Assembly: GCA_018267315.1 (NCBI GenBank)
Contig: JAFDYS010000038.1
Coordinates: 1-64,000 of the forward strand
Direction of reading: 5' to 3'
Source: Bacteroidota bacterium
Lineage (GTDB): Bacteria > Bacteroidota > Bacteroidia > Chitinophagales > UBA10324
Length of the DNA: 64,000 nucleotides
The notes beneath the pieces are model-generated. The model saw only the letters and a list, made by a program, of their open reading frames with translations. It made no database searches and was not told the origin of the DNA. The position numbers and the translations under genes are program-made. This document shows positions 53,136 to 60,245 of this stretch, piece after piece. Each line of letters begins with the position of its first letter. Within the stretch, counting starts at the first letter, position 1.

Positions 53136-54935
53136 TCAGAACCTGGAGAGAAAAGCGATAAGATTCTCATCCTTGGCAAGCCCGAGTTTGGTCCGGAGCC
53201 GGTGGCGGGCCACATCAATGCTGTTTGCCGTTTGATAGGTGATGGAAGCAATGTCCTTGGTTGACATGTTGAGCTTGAGAAAAGCGCAAAGACGAAGTTC
53301 GTTAGCGGTGAGTTCAGGGAATCGGGAGCTCAGTTTCTTATAGAAATCAGTGTGCACGCGCTGAAACCGTATTTCAAATTCCTTCCAGGAATCGTTGCCG
53401 CTATCCATTTCAATTTCCGACAGAATTTCTTTCACCAACTTTTTGAATTCAGGATGCTGCATCAGTTCATTGTTCTTCAGCTTTTCGGCGATGCTCAACA
53501 CAAATTCCTTGTTCTTTACCTGGTACATCACATGCGTGGTGAGCTCCTTGTTTCGGAATTCCAGCTCACTCTTCAGTTTATCACGTTCAAGGTCGGCGCG
53601 CTTCAGCCGGTTTCTTCCCAGCTTGAAAAGAAAAAACAAAATCACCGAAGCGATAATCAAAATGCCAATCACAACAGATAGAATGAAGTAAGTTCTCCGC
53701 TTCGCGGATTCCGCTTTCAATTGCTCCACCTCTTTGGCTTTGAGCTGCTGCTGAAATTCAAACTTGGCCGACTGGTAAGCCAACTCTCTCACGTTATCTT
53801 CATTTACCTGCTGCTGGTAATAAAAACCATGAAGGCGGGCATAGTACAGCGCTGAATCGGCTCGTCCTTTTTGCTCCCAGTATTTCGAAAGACCATCGCT
53901 TGAAGTGGACAGCACTGAGAGCTGGTTGTTTTTCTTTCCGAGAAAAAATGCTTCATGCAAGCTGCTGTAGGCCGCCGGCAGATTTTTTTTCAGATAGAAC
54001 GTGCCCAGTTTAGCCAGTGCCGTGGCACGTGAAATCATTTTCGGCCCGGCAAATTCAATTCCGATGAGGTCAATCTCTTTAAGCATCCGTTCGAGGTCGT
54101 CCTGCGCCGCATCATCGTTCTTTTTCTTTTCAGCAATTTCAGCCAGCGTCATATACGTTTCTGCCAGGTTCGCGTGGTCATTCATCCGCTGAAAGATGCC
54201 CGCTCCCTCTAACGCATACTGTTCCGCTACGCCCAGCTCTTCGAGCTCATTGTACACGATGGCGAGGTTAAGCATGGTAATGCCAATGTTGATGGAATCA
54301 CCCCGCCGTTCAAAATCTTTACGGGCCATTTCTTCATAGCGAATGGCATCATCGAAGTTTTTAGTCTTCTGATAAATGAAAGCAATGTTCAAATCAAACT
54401 CACCCAGGATCTCAGGTACGTGGTATTCAACCGCTAATTGCTGACCTTGTAGGTAATACGAAAGCGACTGCGCCAGTTGATCTTTGACGTAGTAAATATT
54501 CCCGAGCAGCAGATAGATAATGCTCAATGATTCCCATGACTTCGACTGACTGAAAAATGTTTCCGCCTGCAGGTAGGCATCCCGTGCGCGGTCGAGACTA
54601 TCGCGTGTGACGAGGGCATTGCCGATGTAGTGATAAAACTCTCCTTTGAATTGCAGCGGCGTTTTATCATCGCTCATCCGGAGACCGGCTTCAGCGATGA
54701 TGAAAGCCGAATCCGGGTTGACAGGGAGATATTCTTTTGCAAGTGATTTGTAAAGTTCCACACGACGCTGCAGGTCGTTAGTGGATTGAAGCAGTTGCCT
54801 GAGACTGTCAATGGAAGACCGGGATTGCGCATACGCCGCACACTGTAACAGTAATATGAAAACCGCCATCACCAAAGAGGATCGGATGATGAGCTTCAGC
54901 GGGAGAAACCATTCCTGGCGGTTGGTATTTGACAT
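53136..54935 (-). CDS. Membrane TPR regulator with C-terminal helix-turn-helix
   Basis: The 599-residue protein has an N-terminal signal or helix (SLVMAVFILLLQCAAYAQ), about seven tetratricopeptide-type helical repeats (60-380), a membrane helix (about 418-440, FILSVVIGILIIASVILFFLF), a coiled coil and a C-terminal LuxR-like HTH domain (FPELTANELRLCAFLKLNMS then KDIASITYQTANSIDVARHRL). This is a Bacteroidota type of one-component regulator that senses outside with TPRs and binds DNA inside. Targets are unknown; it sits among type IX cargo genes. A perfect -7 element precedes it. Confidence 0.82.
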   Translation of the reverse strand: MSNTNRQEWFLPLKLIIRSSLVMAVFILLLQCAAYAQSRSSIDSLRQLLQSTNDLQRRVELYKSLAKEYLPVNPDSAFIIAEAGLRMSDDKTPLQFKGEFYHYIGNALVTRDSLDRARDAYLQAETFFSQSKSWESLSIIYLLLGNIYYVKDQLAQSLSYYLQGQQLAVEYHVPEILGEFDLNIAFIYQKTKNFDDAIRYEEMARKDFERRGDSINIGITMLNLAIVYNELEELGVAEQYALEGAGIFQRMNDHANLAETYMTLAEIAEKKKNDDAAQDDLERMLKEIDLIGIEFAGPKMISRATALAKLGTFYLKKNLPAAYSSLHEAFFLGKKNNQLSVLSTSSDGLSKYWEQKGRADSALYYARLHGFYYQQQVNEDNVRELAYQSAKFEFQQQLKAKEVEQLKAESAKRRTYFILSVVIGILIIASVILFFLFKLGRNRLKRADLERDKLKSELEFRNKELTTHVMYQVKNKEFVLSIAEKLKNNELMQHPEFKKLVKEILSEIEMDSGNDSWKEFEIRFQRVHTDFYKKLSSRFPELTANELRLCAFLKLNMSTKDIASITYQTANSIDVARHRLRTKLGLAKDENLIAFLSRF

Positions 54936-54958
54936 AATTACCTGCTCGGTGCAGGCAA

Positions 54959-54966
54959 CAAAATTA
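54959..54966 (-). promoter_or_regulatory. -7 element of the TPR-HTH regulator
   Basis: On the minus strand it reads TAATTTTG, a perfect TAnnTTTG, 23 bases before the start codon. Confidence 0.42.
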
Positions 54967-54992
54967 GAAGAACCCTTCTCGGGTGCACTAAG

Positions 54993-57080
54993 CTACCCGA
55001 TTACGATCTTCCTGAGCAGCGTGAAGCCTGAAGACCGGATAGTGAGAAAATAAATTCCGTGCGGGAGTTGTCGCAGATCCATTTCCTGAATTTGGTTTTG
55101 AGATACTTGATTAGCAGAATACAAATAGACCGATTTTCCAATGGCATCGGTTACTTCCAGCGTTACTTCAGTGGCAGATGCTCCGTTTCCAAAATGAATG
55201 GTAAAGATTCCCTCCGATGGATTGGGAAAGACTAAAATGTTTGCAGCTTTCCATTCATCAATGCCTGTGATCTCAACATAAAGCGTCGTTGAATTCACGC
55301 AACTATTCGAATCAGAAACCACTACGGTGTAGAATCCGGTTTGCAGAACTTCATACGATTGATTGGTGGCTCCGGGAATATCCACGGTGTTCAATTGCCA
55401 TTGGTAAAAATCTGCCTGACTCGATGTGAGTGCGTATCCGTTTTGCGTGATGATTGGAATTGGTGGCGTTGGATAAACAGTGATGTAATCGTGAAGTGTT
55501 AGCGTATCGCTTCCGTTTGCATTCGTAGTGATGAGTGTGACATCGTAAGCACCCGGCTCATTGTAGCAGATGTTGGTTGGGTTTTGATCGGTGGAGGAAG
55601 ACGGAGTACCGCCGGGGAAAATCCATTGCCAGGATGTGGGATTGTTGGTGGATTGATCGAGGAAGTCATTACAATACTTTTCACAGAGTTTACTACTCGT
55701 CGCAATAAAATCAATTATAGGGTAACAGGTTATTTGTGGACACTGAGGATTGATTTCGAATTTCCAAAGATCATTAAACCGTTTAGCAGAATGATTCATA
55801 CCACCAAATAACCACAAGTTTCCGTTTGTATCAATCCACGCTAACGCTCCGTTTTTCTCACCGGGATAATTATTATCTGAAGGTGTTCCTTGAATCCCAT
55901 AAAATCCAATTTGATTATTTATTGTTGAGCCCTTGACTAGTGTCCAATCATCATTCCCGACTCGATAAACCCATAAATCGTTTGTGGTATTACTCATGTA
56001 ATCGTGACATCCACCATATACCCAAAAATTTCCGCACGAATCTTTCCAGCATGCTCCGTTTTCAAATCCCGCAGCCGGATGATTGGCATTGGAAGATTCA
56101 CAATATTGAGTGAAAACTGCCTCGGCACCGATGGTATCAGTTCCACTGATCCACGTCCATTCATTTGAATTTACATTGAATTTCCAAAGATCACAATACA
56201 CGTTATGATTATAACCTGCATAGCCACCCCACAACCAAAAATTCCCATTCTCATCTGTCCAATGTGCGTAAGGTAATCGAGAGCCAGGCGAGTTCAATGA
56301 GTCACTTATTCCTTTTATACCATAGCTTGGAGCTAGTTGGCAGCCCTGCGATCCTTGCATCCACACCCAATCATTAACCCCAACATCATACTTCCACATT
56401 GCGGTGCCAATGCAAGAAGAGTTGCCTCCGCTATACAGCCAGAAATTTCCTAAACTATCAGTCCATGCGGCCGTATTCTCGTGTAGACTTCCGGGATTAT
56501 TGTCAGATGCCGGCACCTGATAATTTCCGTAAATTGGATCGAGATAAACATTTGAATCGCTTCCATCCATCCAAGTCCATTCATTCGTTGAGATTGAATA
56601 ACGCCATAGATCATTTCTGTCTCCATCGATCGCCGAACAAAAAGCATAACCACCATACAACCACAAATCACCATTCGTGTCAGTCCATGATAACAATGCG
56701 GCACCTCTTGCACCCGGACTATTGTCTGGTGAAGGCACTCCTATCACTCCATACACACCACACTGATTCGGCAACTGCGAACCATTTATCCAAGTCCATT
56801 CGTTAGTAAGCACATTGAATTTCCAAAGCGCACTATAGGTGTTATTTCCTTTAGAGCCACCGAACAGCCAGAAATTTCCATCATGGTCTGTCCATGAGGC
56901 TGGATTGTACAAAGCAGGTGGGTTGTTTGAAGCATCAGATAAACCTTGAATTCCCCAAGTGCCGGATGAACAACACGTACTATCTCCTTTCATCCATGTC
57001 CACATTCCTGCTTGAGCAATTAAAAGTTTGTTTGAAAAAACGAAGAGCAATAAGGTGACCGATAAAATTTTCCTCTTCAT
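54993..57080 (-). CDS. Secreted Kelch-type protein with PKD, Ig-like and type IX sorting domains
   Basis: The 695-residue protein begins with a signal peptide (SVTLLLFVFSNKLLIAQ). About seven Kelch-like repeats follow (WSWTDxxGNFWLFGGxxG and LWKFNVxxNEWTWI patterns, 30-430) forming a beta-propeller. A PKD domain (DQSTNNPTSWQWIFPGG) and an Ig-like domain (about 470-600) come next, then the type A sorting domain from ANILVFPNPSEGIFTIHF. Its PKD-Ig block is nearly identical in DNA to that of the gene at 57749. It is expected to be surface-attached or released. Confidence 0.85.
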   Translation of the reverse strand: MKRKILSVTLLLFVFSNKLLIAQAGMWTWMKGDSTCCSSGTWGIQGLSDASNNPPALYNPASWTDHDGNFWLFGGSKGNNTYSALWKFNVLTNEWTWINGSQLPNQCGVYGVIGVPSPDNSPGARGAALLSWTDTNGDLWLYGGYAFCSAIDGDRNDLWRYSISTNEWTWMDGSDSNVYLDPIYGNYQVPASDNNPGSLHENTAAWTDSLGNFWLYSGGNSSCIGTAMWKYDVGVNDWVWMQGSQGCQLAPSYGIKGISDSLNSPGSRLPYAHWTDENGNFWLWGGYAGYNHNVYCDLWKFNVNSNEWTWISGTDTIGAEAVFTQYCESSNANHPAAGFENGACWKDSCGNFWVYGGCHDYMSNTTNDLWVYRVGNDDWTLVKGSTINNQIGFYGIQGTPSDNNYPGEKNGALAWIDTNGNLWLFGGMNHSAKRFNDLWKFEINPQCPQITCYPIIDFIATSSKLCEKYCNDFLDQSTNNPTSWQWIFPGGTPSSSTDQNPTNICYNEPGAYDVTLITTNANGSDTLTLHDYITVYPTPPIPIITQNGYALTSSQADFYQWQLNTVDIPGATNQSYEVLQTGFYTVVVSDSNSCVNSTTLYVEITGIDEWKAANILVFPNPSEGIFTIHFGNGASATEVTLEVTDAIGKSVYLYSANQVSQNQIQEMDLRQLPHGIYFLTIRSSGFTLLRKIVIG
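55258..55672. repeat. PKD/Ig-like block copy 1
   Basis: This 415-base block within the Kelch cargo gene is near identical to 58018-58430 in the neighbouring cargo gene, with mostly synonymous differences. Both lie in the same direction on the minus strand and flank the toxin-antitoxin pair. Confidence 0.85.
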
Positions 57081-57187
57081 AAAAGTACCAGAAGAATTGA
57101 AGATGAGTTTGCAGAGGAAAGTTACGAATTTCTTGACGACAGAAGGCAGCTTGATTTTTTTTTACTTTTACAATCACAGACATTATC

Positions 57188-57436
57188 ATGGAAACAATCG
57201 AATTGAAATCACAGTTGCATCGTCTCATAGATCAGTTAAACGATCCTGTTATTCTTGATCAGTATTATGAAGAAATCAAAAGAATAGTTAACCTCTCAAA
57301 ATCCGGTTTGTGGGATTCACTGAATGAAGATCAAAAGCAGGAAGTGCTTCTCTCTTTTGAAGAGAGTGAAAACGATGACAACCTGGTTGATCATGAAACG
57401 GTGATGAAAAAATACAACCAATGGCGCATCGGGTAG
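57188..57436 (+). CDS. Antitoxin of type II toxin-antitoxin pair
   Basis: The 82-residue protein (METIELKSQLHRLIDQLNDP...) is helical, acidic and ends DHETVMKKYNQWRIG. Bacteroidota antitoxins with the same start (hydrophobic helix then LSKSGLWDSLNEDQKQEVLLSFEE) pair with ParE/RelE toxins. Its stop overlaps the toxin start by 16 bases, a typical coupled arrangement. It should neutralise the toxin and bind its own promoter; the TACTTTTA at about 57166-57173 is a near -7 element. Confidence 0.8.
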   Translation: METIELKSQLHRLIDQLNDPVILDQYYEEIKRIVNLSKSGLWDSLNEDQKQEVLLSFEESENDDNLVDHETVMKKYNQWRIG

Positions 57437-57717
57437 AGTGGACGAAGAGAGCCCATACTACTTTTGATCAAACCGTAGATTACCTGCAACATGAATTCGG
57501 TGAAAAATCTGTCGAGAAATTCATCCGAAGAGTTGATGCCGCAATCAAGTTGATTGAACAAAACCCTCAGTTCGGAAAGGTTGAAGAAGAAAAGAAATCC
57601 ATCAGGAGCTTGCTGGTTTCAAAGTACTCATTTGCATTTTACAGAATAAAGAACGATCGAATAATCATTCTTAAATTCTTCGACGGAAGGCAGAACCCAA
57701 AGAAAAGATTAAAATAA
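57421..57717 (+). CDS. RelE/ParE family toxin
   Basis: The 98-residue protein has the compact toxin fold: HRVEWTKRAHTTFDQTVDYL, FIRRVDAAIKLIEQNPQFGKV and the C-terminal strand-loop SKYSFAFYRIKNDRIIILKFFDGRQNPKK. The end RQNPKK is typical. RelE members cut ribosome-bound mRNA and ParE members target gyrase; this subgroup cannot be assigned by sequence here. It is complete, with coupled antitoxin gene upstream. Confidence 0.88.
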   Translation: MAHRVEWTKRAHTTFDQTVDYLQHEFGEKSVEKFIRRVDAAIKLIEQNPQFGKVEEEKKSIRSLLVSKYSFAFYRIKNDRIIILKFFDGRQNPKKRLK

Positions 57718-57748
57718 AGTCACGATGACGGCGGTCCTAATGAATATG

Positions 57749-59818
57749 TTATCTCGAAAGAATAATTTTCTTCCTCGAAGAAAAAGCATCCGATTTGATT
57801 TCAATAAAATAAACACCGGATGCAGCTTCATTCAGGTCGATCTCTTTTTGCCGAGATGATGAGAGAATTTTTTCCTGAGAAGAAAAAACTTTTTGTCCCA
57901 CCGCATTCACCACTTCAATCGCAACTTCATCTGAATTGAAATCATTTTGCCAATGAATGATAAAATTCCCGTTCGAAGGATTGGGATAAACTGAAACGCC
58001 CGCATCACTCACTTCATCAATGCCGGTGATCTCAACATAGAGTGTCGTTGAGTTCACGCAGCTATTTGAATCAGAAATCACCACGGTATAAAATCCGGTT
58101 TGCAGAACTTCATACGATTGATTGGTGGCTCCGGGAATGTCCACCGTATTCAATTGCCATTGGTAAAAATCTGCTTCACTTGATGTGAGTGTGTATCCGG
58201 TTTGCGTGATGGTTGGAATGGCTGGCGTTGGATAAACCGTGATGTAATTGTGAAGCGTGAGTGTGTCGCTTCCATTTGCATTCGTGGTGATGAGTGTGAC
58301 GTCATAAACACCCGGCTCATTGTAGCAGATGTTGGTTGGGTTTTGATCGGTGGATGAAGACGGAGTGCCGCCGGGAAATTGCCAAAGCCACGAGGTGGGA
58401 TTGTTGGTGGATTGATCATAAAAATTGGTGCAGAATTTTTCGCACAGTAATGGATCGTCTGAAATAAATTGAGTTGACGGCATGCAAAATTTAACAATCC
58501 AATAGTCATTGCTTCCTCTCCCTACTTGTGTTTTGTATCCACCAGTATCGGCTATTGTGGAATTAGCCATTACAAAGCATTTACAACTTGACTGAAGAGC
58601 AAGTCCGAATCTATCATGATATCCTGTTGTAAATATTGTTTTATCCCAAATTTTATTTCCAAGAGAATCAAGATTGACAACCCATGTCTGTTCATAGCCC
58701 AGGTTAGCTTCTGTTTTATCACCGCTAAGTGGAGAACTGGAAGTGCCCGCCATTAAATATCCTCCAGTTATTGTCGATGAAAGATTTGACAACATCCAAT
58801 CATTGGCGGTACCTCCGAATCGCTTATCCCAAACTAAATTTCCAAGTGAATCAGTTTTAATGATCCAGTAATCAATAGCGCCCCAGGATGGCTGAGACTT
58901 ATCCCCACTGATATCAGAATATGTATAGCCACCTAAAATATATTCTCCATCAACAGAGGCGAGTATCCCATATAACCTATCTTCATTTATTCCTCCGAAT
59001 CGTTTGTCCCAAAGTAATACACCGAGTGAATCGATTTTTAGAATCCAGTAATCAGAATCTCCCCAAGATGGTTCTGTTTTATCGCCGCTGATTCCAGAAA
59101 CAGAATATCCACCGATAATAAAATTGCCGGAAGTAGTTTGCAAAATCGACGTTAGGTGATCGTCATTAATTCCGCCATATCGTTTATCCCATTGGACATT
59201 ACCCAATGAATCGATTTTTAGAATCCAGTAATCTTCTCCTCCCCAGCACGGTTCTGTTCTATTACCGCTAATACCAGAGTATGAGTAGCCTCCAAGGATA
59301 TATCCACCATCTGCAATTTGCCGAAGACAACCGAAGTAGTCATCACTTGTCCCGCCATATCGTTTATCCCATTGTATATTTCCAAGCGAATCAATCTTTA
59401 CAATCCAGAAATCATATCCTCCCCAAGTATCTTGTGTTTTATCTCCCGTCATTCCAGAATTTGAGTGTCCCCCTAAAAGATAACCTCTGTCAGGTGTTTG
59501 TTGTACAGAATTTAAGAACTCATTTTGCATTCCACCATATCGTTTATCCCATTGCAGATTGCCGAGAGAATCAATTTTTACAATCCAGTAATCGAATGAT
59601 TGTTGACACGTATCCCAGTTTGGCTGAGTTTTGTCACCGCCTACTCCGGATGCAGAATTACCTCCTAAAATATATCCTCCGTCACGTGTTTGTTCCAGAC
59701 AAAAGATGTTATCTTCAATGGAACCTCCAAATCGGGAATCCCAAGTCTTAACTAATTGGGCGTGAGAAAAGGAAAAATTAGAAATGAAAACCAAGAACCA
59801 GAATAGGTTTTTTCTCAT
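57749..59818 (-). CDS. Secreted repeat protein with PKD, Ig-like and type IX sorting domains
   Basis: From the ATG at 59818 the 689-residue protein starts with a signal peptide (KNLFWFLVFISNFSFSHAQ). Seven tandem repeats of about 60 residues (180 bp) follow, each with a GGYxLGGxSxSGxxGDKTxPxWG part and a DYWIxKIDSLGNxxWDKRYGG part, which form a propeller-like array. The PKD/Ig-like block (about 470-600) and type A sorting domain (VSVYPNPSNGNFIIHW to SSRKKIILSR) follow. It is convergent with the toxin gene at 57421-57717, whose stop is 31 bp away. Confidence 0.85.
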   Translation of the reverse strand: MRKNLFWFLVFISNFSFSHAQLVKTWDSRFGGSIEDNIFCLEQTRDGGYILGGNSASGVGGDKTQPNWDTCQQSFDYWIVKIDSLGNLQWDKRYGGMQNEFLNSVQQTPDRGYLLGGHSNSGMTGDKTQDTWGGYDFWIVKIDSLGNIQWDKRYGGTSDDYFGCLRQIADGGYILGGYSYSGISGNRTEPCWGGEDYWILKIDSLGNVQWDKRYGGINDDHLTSILQTTSGNFIIGGYSVSGISGDKTEPSWGDSDYWILKIDSLGVLLWDKRFGGINEDRLYGILASVDGEYILGGYTYSDISGDKSQPSWGAIDYWIIKTDSLGNLVWDKRFGGTANDWMLSNLSSTITGGYLMAGTSSSPLSGDKTEANLGYEQTWVVNLDSLGNKIWDKTIFTTGYHDRFGLALQSSCKCFVMANSTIADTGGYKTQVGRGSNDYWIVKFCMPSTQFISDDPLLCEKFCTNFYDQSTNNPTSWLWQFPGGTPSSSTDQNPTNICYNEPGVYDVTLITTNANGSDTLTLHNYITVYPTPAIPTITQTGYTLTSSEADFYQWQLNTVDIPGATNQSYEVLQTGFYTVVISDSNSCVNSTTLYVEITGIDEVSDAGVSVYPNPSNGNFIIHWQNDFNSDEVAIEVVNAVGQKVFSSQEKILSSSRQKEIDLNEAASGVYFIEIKSDAFSSRKKIILSR
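58018..58430. repeat. PKD/Ig-like block copy 2
   Basis: It is the second copy of the block at 55258-55672. Synonymous changes predominate, so the copies are either recently duplicated or kept alike by gene conversion. Confidence 0.85.
58580..59780. repeat. Tandem 180-bp coding repeats
   Basis: About seven imperfect 180-bp units inside the cargo gene. The conserved core encodes DYWIxKIDSLGN and WDKRYGG, and is similar at DNA level (for example the repeated 'tcgatttttagaatccagta' type stretch at 59034 and 59214). Confidence 0.8.
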
Positions 59819-59856
59819 TTTGCAATTTAATGAAGTCGAAATTAGGAACAACCAAT

Positions 59857-59988
59857 TTAGTAGAATATGATTCGAGTCATGCTATCATAGTAACAAATGA
59901 TTCCATAAACGCATTGTTCCTTATACCAAAGTATTGCATCCAGTAAATCCAATTCCGCGAATTCTGAAATGCGCAGCTTATGCTTCAT
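59857..59988 (-). pseudogene. Truncated ParE/RelE-family toxin remnant
   Basis: An ATG overlapping the antitoxin stop (ATGA, 59985-59988) opens a 43-residue frame. Its first 25 residues (MKHKLRISEFAELDLLDAIL then WYKEQ) are the classic ParE N-terminal helices. It then jumps to CVYGIICYYDSMTRIIFY, which resembles the toxin C-terminal strand (usually FPYGIYYxI), and stops at 59857-59859. Intact members have about 98 residues, so roughly 50 central residues appear deleted. Confidence 0.7.
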
Positions 59989-60194
59989 AAGCGCGAGCTG
60001 ATTCTCCTGCGAACGTCTTCCCAGTCAGAGAGCTTGGCATCTCCCTTTCGAATGGCTTCTAATCTTCTTCGCGTTTCCACGATATGAGATGGTAGAATAT
60101 CCATCTCGTTTGGATTTAAACTGTCCCAAACCTTTTCTACCAGAAGAATTTTTTCGGCGGGACTCAACTTTAATATTTCATCCATGGATATCAT
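59985..60194 (-). CDS. Addiction module antitoxin (PF09720-like)
   Basis: The 69-residue protein, MDEILKLSPAEKILLVEKVW from its second Met, followed by acidic SHIVETRRRLEAIRKGDAKL and WEDVRRRI, matches the small putative addiction module component family. Members normally pair with a ParE/RelE toxin immediately downstream; here that gene is truncated. The stop overlaps the toxin ATG. It should have lost its function of neutralisation, though it may still repress its promoter or act on other toxins. Confidence 0.82.
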   Translation of the reverse strand: MISMDEILKLSPAEKILLVEKVWDSLNPNEMDILPSHIVETRRRLEAIRKGDAKLSDWEDVRRRISSRL

Positions 60195-60245
60195 TCCTGC
60201 TCATTTGTGTTCAACGTAAAAATATAAAAAATGTGACGAGATTTT

